Source: Flavobacteriales bacterium UBA1694 (GTDB taxonomy: Bacteria > Bacteroidota > Bacteroidia > Flavobacteriales > Weeksellaceae). From it: a stretch of 60,833 nt of DNA. Position 1 is the first letter of the stretch. Each line of letters opens with the position of its first letter. Positions 24,599 to 31,474 of the stretch are shown piece by piece. Made by a program: the position numbers and the translations under genes. The DNA is taken from the NCBI GenBank assembly GCA_002319955.1, contig DCJS01000007.1, positions 22,278-83,110 on the forward strand, in the 5' to 3' direction. The notes beneath the pieces are model-generated. The model was not told the origin of the DNA and searched no databases. It saw only the letters and a list, made by a program, of their open reading frames with translations.

Positions 24599-26332
24599 AT
24601 GGATCTAATCACCTCGAGTACAGGACTTCAAATCACATTTTTCCTTATTCTACTCCCTATTCTTTTTGCCTTAATTTTGATGCTTGTTCGTGTCAGCGGG
24701 ATGATTACGACCCTTAGGCGCAAAAAAGAACTTCAAAGAATTCATGCCCAAATTAAAGCGTTTGGACCTAAAGATATCGAGGCTCTAGAACAGAGAAAAC
24801 AAGAACTTGAATTTAGGTTAGAAGGCAATGAACTCTCACCTAATAGAGAGGTGAAAGATGAAAGGGGGCTAATTAATGAAAGTAAAGAAGTGCTAGACAT
24901 GCGCTTTTTGCAAACCAAGCGCAAAGAAAAATCCCTCATAACCATTCCTAAAAAAGAGAAGAAACTAATCTTATGGTATTTAGTTTGTGCTATTGTGTGG
25001 CTAATTCTTGGCACCAGTGTCGGGATGTATCTGGGAATAAAATTTGTGGCGCCGGATTCGGACCATATCAGTTGGCTTAGTTTTGGGCGTTTACGCCCCG
25101 TACATACCAATATGGTGTTCTGGGGCTGGTCTTCGATCGCTATGATTGGGCTCTCCTACTTTGTTGTGCCGCGTGTGGGAAACACCCGAATCCACAAAGT
25201 CAGCCTTGGCTACTGGACATTAATTCTATTGAATTGCGCCGTTTTTATCGGCACCATCTTACTAATGGCTGGTATAAATAACAGTGGAGGCGAGTATAGA
25301 GAATATGTTTGGCCAGTTATGCTCTTGTTTGCGGCCGGAGTTGTGATATCCCTATACAACCATTTCAAAACGGTGGCCGACCGTAAAACCGAGGAAATCT
25401 ATCTTTCCAATTGGTACATTATCTCCGCCATGATGTTTGTGGTGACCATTCTCTTAGTAGCCTACCTACCCTTTTGGCAAAATGGACTTGGCGAAACTAT
25501 TGTCCAAGGCTACTACATGCACCAGGGCGTGGGTATGTGGTTTATGTTTTTAAATCTTGGCCTGATGTACTATTTTCTTCCGCAGGAACTTAATAGTCCG
25601 ATCTACTCCTACAGTCTAGGGATCCTTGCTTTTTGGACACAAATCTTATTCTACACCCTTATTGGGACTCACCACTTTATCTTTAGTGCAATTCCTTGGT
25701 GGCTTCAAACCGTGGCCATTGTCGCGAGTGTCGGAATGGTTATTCCCGTTTTGGCTGGGAGTATTAACTTCTTTTTCACCATCAAAGGTTCTTGGCACCG
25801 GATTCGATTCAGCTACGTCCTGCCTTTCTATGTGGTCTCCGTTATATTCTATTTTTCGGGATCCCTTCAAGGCACGGCTGAAGCTTTTAGAGAAACAAAC
25901 CTAATGTGGCACTTCACCGACTTCACTGTCGCGCATTCCCATTTAACGATGTACGGTATTGTGACCTTTATGCTTTGGTCATTTACCTACACACTCGTTC
26001 CGCGCTTAACCAGTTATGAGCCGCCTAGTTTAACAGTAGGACTCCACTTCTGGATGGCCCTAATTGGACTCTTAGTTTATACCATCTCCCTAATGATTGG
26101 TTCGACCCAGCGGGGACTTATGTGGATCGACAAGGTTCCGTTCATTGACAGTGTTGTGCATATGGCACCTTACTGGCTGTGGCGCGCGATAGGTGGCACC
26201 ATGATGTGGCTGTCCCATTTGCTTTTCGCCTACAATTTTTACCGCATGCTAAGGCCGAGAAAAGAGATCATTCTCCCAGAGTCCCCGCAACAAGTATTAG
26301 ATATTATTCAATCCAATAAAAGTGCTCACTAA
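24599..26332 (+). CDS. cbb3-type heme-copper oxidase subunit I-like, with N-terminal extension
   Basis: 577-residue heme-copper oxidase catalytic subunit, closest to CcoN. Ligands: VHTNMVFWG (low-spin heme His), YYMHQGVG (Cu-B His), FYTLIGTHH (Cu-B HisHis plus the Tyr at the spacing of the cbb3 cross-linked Tyr) and VAHSHL (heme b3 and heme b His). The Tyr argues for O2 rather than NO reduction. Odd points: about 120 extra N-terminal residues (one membrane helix, 12-34, then a charged coiled-coil-like segment, 40-120), and Q where CcoN has the functional Glu of the FEGP motif (here SLQGTAEAF). A TTG at 24578 falls within the -7 box, so the ATG at 24599 is used. Confidence 0.85.
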   Translation: MDLITSSTGLQITFFLILLPILFALILMLVRVSGMITTLRRKKELQRIHAQIKAFGPKDIEALEQRKQELEFRLEGNELSPNREVKDERGLINESKEVLDMRFLQTKRKEKSLITIPKKEKKLILWYLVCAIVWLILGTSVGMYLGIKFVAPDSDHISWLSFGRLRPVHTNMVFWGWSSIAMIGLSYFVVPRVGNTRIHKVSLGYWTLILLNCAVFIGTILLMAGINNSGGEYREYVWPVMLLFAAGVVISLYNHFKTVADRKTEEIYLSNWYIISAMMFVVTILLVAYLPFWQNGLGETIVQGYYMHQGVGMWFMFLNLGLMYYFLPQELNSPIYSYSLGILAFWTQILFYTLIGTHHFIFSAIPWWLQTVAIVASVGMVIPVLAGSINFFFTIKGSWHRIRFSYVLPFYVVSVIFYFSGSLQGTAEAFRETNLMWHFTDFTVAHSHLTMYGIVTFMLWSFTYTLVPRLTSYEPPSLTVGLHFWMALIGLLVYTISLMIGSTQRGLMWIDKVPFIDSVVHMAPYWLWRAIGGTMMWLSHLLFAYNFYRMLRPRKEIILPESPQQVLDIIQSNKSAH

Positions 26333-27327
26333 TGGAATTTTACAATAATCATAAAAAACTCTTTACGGCGGCTATTTTATTCTTCTTCGGATTAACGCTT
26401 TTTGTCTGTCTACTTCCTGCCCTAGACAACCAACGAACCTACCAACCGCTATCGACCTCAAAAGCGATGACTGAGGCTGAATCTCGAGGCAAAGCAGTCT
26501 ACATCAGCGAAGGCTGCGTGGCCTGCCATACGCAGCAAGTTCGCAATGTCGATATGGACCAACCCTTTGGTTCTCGACCAAGCATTGCGGCAGATTATGC
26601 CCGAAACAGACGCCTTAACTTCTTTCAAAATACAGCCACCTTAATGGGTACCGAACGTACCGGTCCAGACCTTACTTCGATTGGATCGCGCCAGCCAAGT
26701 GAAGACTGGCAGTATGCTCACCTTTATAACCCGCGTTCGGTCGTCCCACAGTCAGTGATGCCCGCCTACCCATGGCTTTTTGAATATAAAGACATCCTAG
26801 GGCCTAATGATAAAGAAGTAAACTTACCCGAGGACTTTAGAAAATCAAACCAAAAACTTGTTCCAAGACATCAGGCCCGAGACCTTATTGCGTACTTACT
26901 CTATCTTAAACAAGCAGCGCTTCCGGTATCGATTCCCGCAAAAGAATTTTTGTATAAAAAAGAAGAGAAACCGCAGGCTGCAGGCGGCGCTGCAGCGAGC
27001 GATCTCCCCGATGGGGCCGCTCTTTATACGACCCACTGCGCGAGTTGCCACCAGGCTAACGGCGAAGGAATCCCAGGGGCTTTCCCACCTTTAAAAGGGG
27101 ACGCTGTTGTAACGGGTGACAACCTCGAGCTTTACGTTACCATAATTATGAAAGGTTACAATGGCCTAGCGCCAGCCTACGCTGAAATGCCTGCTGTTGG
27201 AACCTTAGCAGAGCTTAAAGCAGAGCAGGTGGCAGCGATCATTAACCATGAACGTGAAAGCTGGGGAAATAACAGTGCAAAAGTGACCAAACAAGACGTA
27301 CAAACCATCTTAGACCAAATGAAATAG
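26332..27327 (+). CDS. Fused CcoO-like / cytochrome c subunit (diheme)
   Basis: A 331-residue membrane-anchored cytochrome c. One N-terminal membrane helix (about 9-29) precedes a CcoO-like domain with heme motif CVACH followed by TQQVR, then the CcoO signatures GTERTGPDL and SVMPAYPWL. After a short Ala-rich linker (about 212-222) comes a second class I cytochrome c domain with CASCH and a Met ligand region (AEMPAVG). The arrangement combines the electron-input roles of CcoO and CcoP in one chain. Its ATG overlaps the last base of the ccoN-like stop (TAATG), so the two are coupled. Confidence 0.87.
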   Translation: MEFYNNHKKLFTAAILFFFGLTLFVCLLPALDNQRTYQPLSTSKAMTEAESRGKAVYISEGCVACHTQQVRNVDMDQPFGSRPSIAADYARNRRLNFFQNTATLMGTERTGPDLTSIGSRQPSEDWQYAHLYNPRSVVPQSVMPAYPWLFEYKDILGPNDKEVNLPEDFRKSNQKLVPRHQARDLIAYLLYLKQAALPVSIPAKEFLYKKEEKPQAAGGAAASDLPDGAALYTTHCASCHQANGEGIPGAFPPLKGDAVVTGDNLELYVTIIMKGYNGLAPAYAEMPAVGTLAELKAEQVAAIINHERESWGNNSAKVTKQDVQTILDQMK

Positions 27328-27329
27328 TG

Positions 27330-27590
27330 ATGAAACGATTTACCCTTACTCTTCTACTGACTTTATTAGCGCCTGTGATGGCCTTCGCCTGTGAAGCGTG
27401 TGAACTGCAGCAGCCTGCGATAACAAAAAATTTAACCCATGGGACTGGTCCTCAATCGACTTGGGACTGGGTAATTGTCGGTATCATCACTCTTATTACT
27501 CTAGCCACCTTATTTTATTCGGCAAAATATTTAATTCGCCCTGGGGAGAAAAGCAGAACTCACATTAAAAAAAATGTCTTAAACTACTAA
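27330..27590 (+). CDS. Small exported membrane protein in the oxidase operon
   Basis: An 86-residue protein that I do not assign to a family. A signal peptide (MKRFTLTLLLTLLAPVMAFA) is followed by CEAC at the mature N-terminus, a short periplasmic stretch, one membrane helix (about 48-68, WVIVGIITLITLATLF) and a basic cytoplasmic tail. Topology and size recall CcoQ-like accessory subunits, but the CEAC pair is not a CcoQ feature and could bind copper or form a disulfide. A GTG at 27327 overlaps the previous stop; the ATG at 27330 is the alternative used here. Confidence 0.72.
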   Translation: MKRFTLTLLLTLLAPVMAFACEACELQQPAITKNLTHGTGPQSTWDWVIVGIITLITLATLFYSAKYLIRPGEKSRTHIKKNVLNY

Positions 27591-27591
27591 A

Positions 27592-28002
27592 ATGGATAAG
27601 AACCATTCCAATAACGCCAAAGTACTTCTCTATGTGGACGACAACCCGAATCCCGTAGCAGAACTTCAGACACCGATTGTTTTCAATTTGGATACAACGA
27701 AGCTCACTGATGGGTTACATCAACTGAAAATCATCAGTAAGTATGGATCCAATGAAGGAATAAAGACTATTGCATTTACCGTTCGTAATGGACCCATTAT
27801 AAATATTGAAGGCCTTAAAAAGAATGAGACAGTGAATGGAATTATTCCATTAATGATTAATGCCTACGACACCGGTAAGAAGCAAAGTTTCATTATAAAA
27901 GGAAGTGAAAACCCACGGGTTATCCCGGTCTGGTTATGGGTTGTAATACTCGTTTTCGGTGCCTGGGCAATCTATTACCTCATCGCAAATTTCAATATTT
28001 AA
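27592..28002 (+). CDS. Hypothetical tail-anchored protein, last gene of the oxidase operon
   Basis: A 136-residue protein of unknown function, starting one base after the previous stop. There is no signal peptide. The first 110 residues look beta-rich and Ig-like, with a repeated pattern of short strands (TPIVFNLDTTKLTDG, GIKTIAFTVRNGP, NGIIPLMINAY). A single C-terminal membrane helix (about 112-132, PVWLWVVILVFGAWAIYYL) anchors it. Context suggests assembly or stabilisation of the oxidase-like complex. No terminator hairpin is evident before arsR. Confidence 0.65.
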   Translation: MDKNHSNNAKVLLYVDDNPNPVAELQTPIVFNLDTTKLTDGLHQLKIISKYGSNEGIKTIAFTVRNGPIINIEGLKKNETVNGIIPLMINAYDTGKKQSFIIKGSENPRVIPVWLWVVILVFGAWAIYYLIANFNI

Positions 28003-28084
28003 AGGCCTCTAACAGCTAAGATTTAAACGCCATAAGAAAAAAGGGCCCCCTAAGGAATTCGACGAAAAAAAAGTAAAAAATAGT

Positions 28085-28119
28085 TTTGTAGGTTAGTATC
28101 TTAATCGTAATATTGCGAT
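28085..28119 (+). promoter_or_regulatory. arsR promoter with overlapping ArsR operator
   Basis: TTTG (28085-28088), 19 bp, TAATATTG (28108-28115, one mismatch). The 16 bp inverted repeat ATCGTAATATTGCGAT (28104-28119) covers the -7 box, the expected place for a repressor. A second copy lies at 28487-28502. Confidence 0.72.
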
Positions 28120-28134
28120 ATAACAAATTAGACA

Positions 28135-28464
28135 ATGGGCGCATCAAAAACTGAAATATTTTCAGAGCAACAAAACAATCTAGCCTTGGCATTTAAAGCC
28201 TTTGCCCATCCCGCTCGAATTGCAATCCTGCAGTATATTACCAGGCAGCAAGCTTGTATTTGCAATGACTTAGTGGACGAACTCGGCCTAGCTCAAGCGA
28301 CAGTCTCTCAACACTTAAAAGAACTTAGAAACCTAGGTATTATCAAAGGCACGATCGAAGGGACAAGCATCTGTTACTGCATCGATGAAAAAGTCTGGCA
28401 GCAGATTAAAGATGATTTCAATGCATTTTTTGTAGATAATGTAGATGTTGACTCATGCTGTTAA
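28135..28464 (+). CDS. arsR: ArsR-family metalloregulator
   Basis: A 109-residue winged-helix repressor. The DNA-recognition helix is in AQATVSQHLKELRNLGII. Cysteines that may sense As(III)/Sb(III) are C41 and C43 (ACICNDL) just before the recognition helix, C80 and C82 (SICYC), and C108-C109 at the extreme C-terminus. The C41/C43 position resembles the CxC of classical ArsR sensors. It is the first gene of the arsenic operon, with a near-palindromic operator over its own promoter indicating autoregulation. Confidence 0.93.
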   Translation: MGASKTEIFSEQQNNLALAFKAFAHPARIAILQYITRQQACICNDLVDELGLAQATVSQHLKELRNLGIIKGTIEGTSICYCIDEKVWQQIKDDFNAFFVDNVDVDSCC

Positions 28465-28486
28465 GCCTTATTTTTTAACCCAGTAC

Positions 28487-28502
28487 ATCGTAATAATACG
28501 AT
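28487..28502 (+). promoter_or_regulatory. Second ArsR operator, before the DUF6428 gene
   Basis: ATCGTAATAATACGAT, with 6 bp perfect arms ATCGTA/TACGAT. It shares 14 of 16 bases with the operator in front of arsR and sits 22 bp upstream of the DUF6428 ATG. This implies an internal, ArsR-controlled promoter. Confidence 0.72.
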
Positions 28503-28524
28503 ACACTTATAAACTAAATCTAAA

Positions 28525-28998
28525 ATGACACTTTCAAAAATTAAAGATCTCTTACTGATGGTAGACACTGTTGAATTTCAATTGGAGGACACCACGAAGG
28601 TTCCCGAACATTTCCACGTCACTGAAGTGGGACAAAGCACTAAGACTTTTATCGACTGCGGCGGCGTAATTCGAACTGAGAAACTAGTCAATTTCCAATT
28701 ATGGAATGCCGATGATTATGACCATCGATTAAAGCCAGCGAAACTCCTAAACATTATCAAACTGTCTGAAGAGAAGCTTGGTATTGAAGACGCTGAAATC
28801 GAAGTTGAATACCAAGGTGCAACGATCGGCAAATACGACTTGGATTTTAATGGCCAGCAGTTTATTCTGAAAAATAAAACCACCGCTTGTTTGGCACTCG
28901 ATGCCTGCGGGATCCCCGTGGAAAAACAACAAATAAACCTAGCAGAACTTCAAAAAAGCGGCTCTACCGCCTGTACCCCTGGAGGGGGATGCTGCTAA
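28525..28998 (+). CDS. DUF6428 family protein of arsenic operons
   Basis: A 157-residue soluble protein matching DUF6428, with the conserved start VPEHFHVTEVG and a cysteine-containing IDCGG. Function is not established. It ends in a glycine-cysteine tail, CTPGGGCC, whose terminal vicinal pair parallels the CC end of the neighbouring ArsR, suggesting thiol coordination of arsenite. It has its own operator at 28487-28502 and is followed by the phosphoesterase and ACR3 genes in the same direction. Confidence 0.8.
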   Translation: MTLSKIKDLLLMVDTVEFQLEDTTKVPEHFHVTEVGQSTKTFIDCGGVIRTEKLVNFQLWNADDYDHRLKPAKLLNIIKLSEEKLGIEDAEIEVEYQGATIGKYDLDFNGQQFILKNKTTACLALDACGIPVEKQQINLAELQKSGSTACTPGGGCC

Positions 28999-29043
28999 CA
29001 AAACTGTCTTAAAAGCAAATTACAACGAGTTAAATTACACCCC

Positions 29044-29817
29044 ATGAAAATTGCATTATTTAGTGACATTCACGCCAATTTACCTGCCTTAGAAGCTTTT
29101 TTTGAAGATGTCGAAAAAAGAAATCCTGACAGTATTTACTGTTTGGGGGATTTGGTGGGTTACAACATTTGGCCAAACGAAGTCGTAAACGAAATCCGTC
29201 GAAGAAAAATACCGACTCTGGCTGGAAATTATGATTTTGGCATTGGGCGTAAGAGTAACGATTGCGGATGCGCTTATAAAACGGAGCCTGAAAAAGATAA
29301 CGGGAGTATTTCAATAGCGTATACCAATTCGGTAATGAACGATGAAGAACGAGCTTATTTACGAACGCTTCCAGCTCATATCAAAGTTGAATTCCAACTA
29401 AATGAGCAGAAACTCAATTTATTACTGGTGCACGGGAGCCCAAGGAAAATAAATGAATACTTATTTGAAGACCGAGAAGAAAAAAGCATGATTAGAATAT
29501 TAGAACAGGCCGATGCCGATATTCTATGTTTCGGACATACCCACAAGCCTTACCACCGGATCTTAAAGTCAGATACTGAGGATAAAACGCACTTTCGACA
29601 CGCGATCAACATCGGCTCAGTCGGAAAGCCGAAAGATAGCGATGTACGAGGCGGCTATGTAATGCTTACCCTAAATGAGCAAAGTTCTGTTTTGGATAAA
29701 GACAGTGTTAAAGTAGAGTTTATTCGCTTTGACTATGATATTGAAAGAGCCGCAAGTGCTGTTGAACAGAGTATTCTTCCTAATGAATACGCGGAGAACT
29801 TAAGAAGAGGCTATTAA
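29044..29817 (+). CDS. Calcineurin-like metallophosphoesterase in ars operon
   Basis: A 257-residue metallophosphoesterase. Metal ligands: SDIHAN (D8, H10), GDLVGY (D36), GNYDFG (N62), LVHGSP and GHTH, a complete dinuclear site. An insertion after GNYD carries CGC (C74, C76) in a polar SNDCGCAYKTEPEKD loop, unusual for the superfamily. The gene lies between DUF6428 and the arsenite pump, where many flavobacterial ars operons carry an arsenate reductase. Its substrate is unknown; a role on an arsenylated or phosphorylated metabolite is speculation. Confidence 0.88.
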   Translation: MKIALFSDIHANLPALEAFFEDVEKRNPDSIYCLGDLVGYNIWPNEVVNEIRRRKIPTLAGNYDFGIGRKSNDCGCAYKTEPEKDNGSISIAYTNSVMNDEERAYLRTLPAHIKVEFQLNEQKLNLLLVHGSPRKINEYLFEDREEKSMIRILEQADADILCFGHTHKPYHRILKSDTEDKTHFRHAINIGSVGKPKDSDVRGGYVMLTLNEQSSVLDKDSVKVEFIRFDYDIERAASAVEQSILPNEYAENLRRGY

Positions 29818-29842
29818 TTTGAACGTGCTAATTTAAAACAAA

Positions 29843-30883
29843 ATGCAACCAAAATTAAAATTCTTAGACCGCTACCTAACTTTATGGATATTCCTCGCCA
29901 TGGCAATAGGCATAGGGTTGGGAAACATTTTCCCCTCGAGTTCTCGTTTGATGAACGACTTGTCGCTCGGCACGACAAATATTCCATTGGCGATTGGACT
30001 AATTTTAATGATGTACCCACCACTGGCCAAAGTGGACTATTCCTTATTACCTCATGCTCTAAAAGATAAAAAAGTAATTGGAATATCCTTACTTTTGAAT
30101 TGGGTGGTCGGTACCGTTCTTATGTTCAGCCTAGCCGTGCTGTTCCTTCGCCACGAACCCGACTATATGACCGGGCTAATTCTAATTGGTTTGGCTCGAT
30201 GTATCGCCATGGTCATTGTCTGGAATGACCTAGCCAAAGGGAATCGAGAATATGCTGCCCTACTAATTGCGCTAAATAGTATCTTTCAAATAGCCACTTA
30301 TAGTTTTTTGGTTTGGCTGTTTATAAATGTCTTGCCAGAAAAATTAGGATTAGCTAACTACAACGTTAGTGTGTCGATAAAGGACGTCACACAAAGTGTT
30401 CTAATCTACTTAGGACTCCCCTTTTTAGCAGGTTTTCTAAGCCGCTATTTTCTTATTAAATCAAAAGGGAAAGACTGGTATAACCGAAAATTCATACCAA
30501 AAATATCACCCATAACGCTCTATGCTTTGCTGTTCACTATAGTGCTTATGTTCAGCCTGAAAGGGGATAAAATAATAGAACTCCCAATGGATGTTGTTAA
30601 GGTAGCCATACCTTTAATTATCTATTTTGTCCTAATGTTCTTTATAAGTTTTTTCATCAATAAAGCTCTAAAAGTGCCTTATGATAAGAATGCGGCAATT
30701 TCGTTTACTGCGACGGGGAACAATTTTGAATTGGCAATCGCTGTATCCATCGCTGTTTTTGGCATTCATTCCCCTCAAGCTTTCGTGGGCGTAATTGGGC
30801 CTCTGGTTGAAGTCCCCGTCTTAATTCTGCTGGTTAAAGTAAGTTTGTGGTTAAAGAAAAAGTTCTATAACACAACCTCTTGA
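29843..30883 (+). CDS. acr3: ACR3-family arsenite efflux permease
   Basis: A 346-residue transporter with about 10 membrane helices, exporting As(OH)3 by proton antiport. Family signatures are the catalytic cysteine in GLARCIAMVIVWNDLA (C120, in helix 4) and the conserved glutamate in GPLVEVPVLI near the C-terminus, both needed in characterised Acr3 proteins. It closes the operon arsR-DUF6428-phosphoesterase-acr3. No arsC-type reductase or ArsA ATPase is adjacent, so resistance to arsenite is supported directly but arsenate reduction is not. Confidence 0.95.
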   Translation: MQPKLKFLDRYLTLWIFLAMAIGIGLGNIFPSSSRLMNDLSLGTTNIPLAIGLILMMYPPLAKVDYSLLPHALKDKKVIGISLLLNWVVGTVLMFSLAVLFLRHEPDYMTGLILIGLARCIAMVIVWNDLAKGNREYAALLIALNSIFQIATYSFLVWLFINVLPEKLGLANYNVSVSIKDVTQSVLIYLGLPFLAGFLSRYFLIKSKGKDWYNRKFIPKISPITLYALLFTIVLMFSLKGDKIIELPMDVVKVAIPLIIYFVLMFFISFFINKALKVPYDKNAAISFTATGNNFELAIAVSIAVFGIHSPQAFVGVIGPLVEVPVLILLVKVSLWLKKKFYNTTS

Positions 30884-30956
30884 AATTAAATTCATTTTCG
30901 AAACTCCAGTACATTTAAATACCGTAAATTTGCACGCGCAAAAAAAAGATATTGAG

Positions 30957-31403
30957 ATGAAACGAATTGGCGAACACAGAAAACTTCTTGGAGTTGATAA
31001 AACAGCAACCTTAAAGGAACTAAAGACCATTTACCGAAACACGATGAAAGAAGCCCATCCTGATAAATTCGTGAATGATGCAGAGGGAAAATTGGAAGCG
31101 GAAGAACGAAGTAAATCAGTGATTGAAGCCTATCATTTTTTGGTAAGTATCAACCAGGAAACGCAAGAAAAATACAAAGAAGAATACGCGGAAACCATTT
31201 CTAAGTCAATTATCCAAGACTTTCATTTGGAGAAATCTATTCTAAAAGTTCAGCATTTGAACGGGAAAATGTTTGAATACATCGGTGTTCCAAAAAACAC
31301 TTACCTAAAAATGGTTAATGCAGATTCTCCAAGCCGTTTTGCGAGAAGACATATTTATGGCAATTTCATCTACAGAAAGTCAGGTGAAGTGATGGTTGAT
31401 TAA
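30957..31403 (+). CDS. J-domain plus KTSC-domain protein
   Basis: A 148-residue protein. Residues about 6-65 form a J domain with the HPD motif (H34-D36), which stimulates DnaK ATPase. There is no G/F region or zinc finger. The C-terminal roughly 60 residues match KTSC (LNGKMFEYIGVPKNTYLKM then SRFARRHIYGNF), a small domain of unknown ligand. The apparent start at 30930 is a TTG inside a perfect TAAATTTG -7 box (30925-30932), so the ATG at 30957 is the start. It is convergent with the FAD monooxygenase. Confidence 0.88.
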   Translation: MKRIGEHRKLLGVDKTATLKELKTIYRNTMKEAHPDKFVNDAEGKLEAEERSKSVIEAYHFLVSINQETQEKYKEEYAETISKSIIQDFHLEKSILKVQHLNGKMFEYIGVPKNTYLKMVNADSPSRFARRHIYGNFIYRKSGEVMVD

Positions 31404-31474
31404 TTGAAGTAATAAGTCAATTTTTTGAAATTTTCTTGCACTTGGATCCTATTCTAGAGCTAAAAATTTCTAGC

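Noticed and set aside
24599..26332. Outright assignment of the oxidase-like subunit as nitric oxide reductase
   Set aside because: The active-site Tyr at the cbb3 spacing and the CcoO signatures of its partner favour an oxidase; the E-to-Q change alone is not enough.
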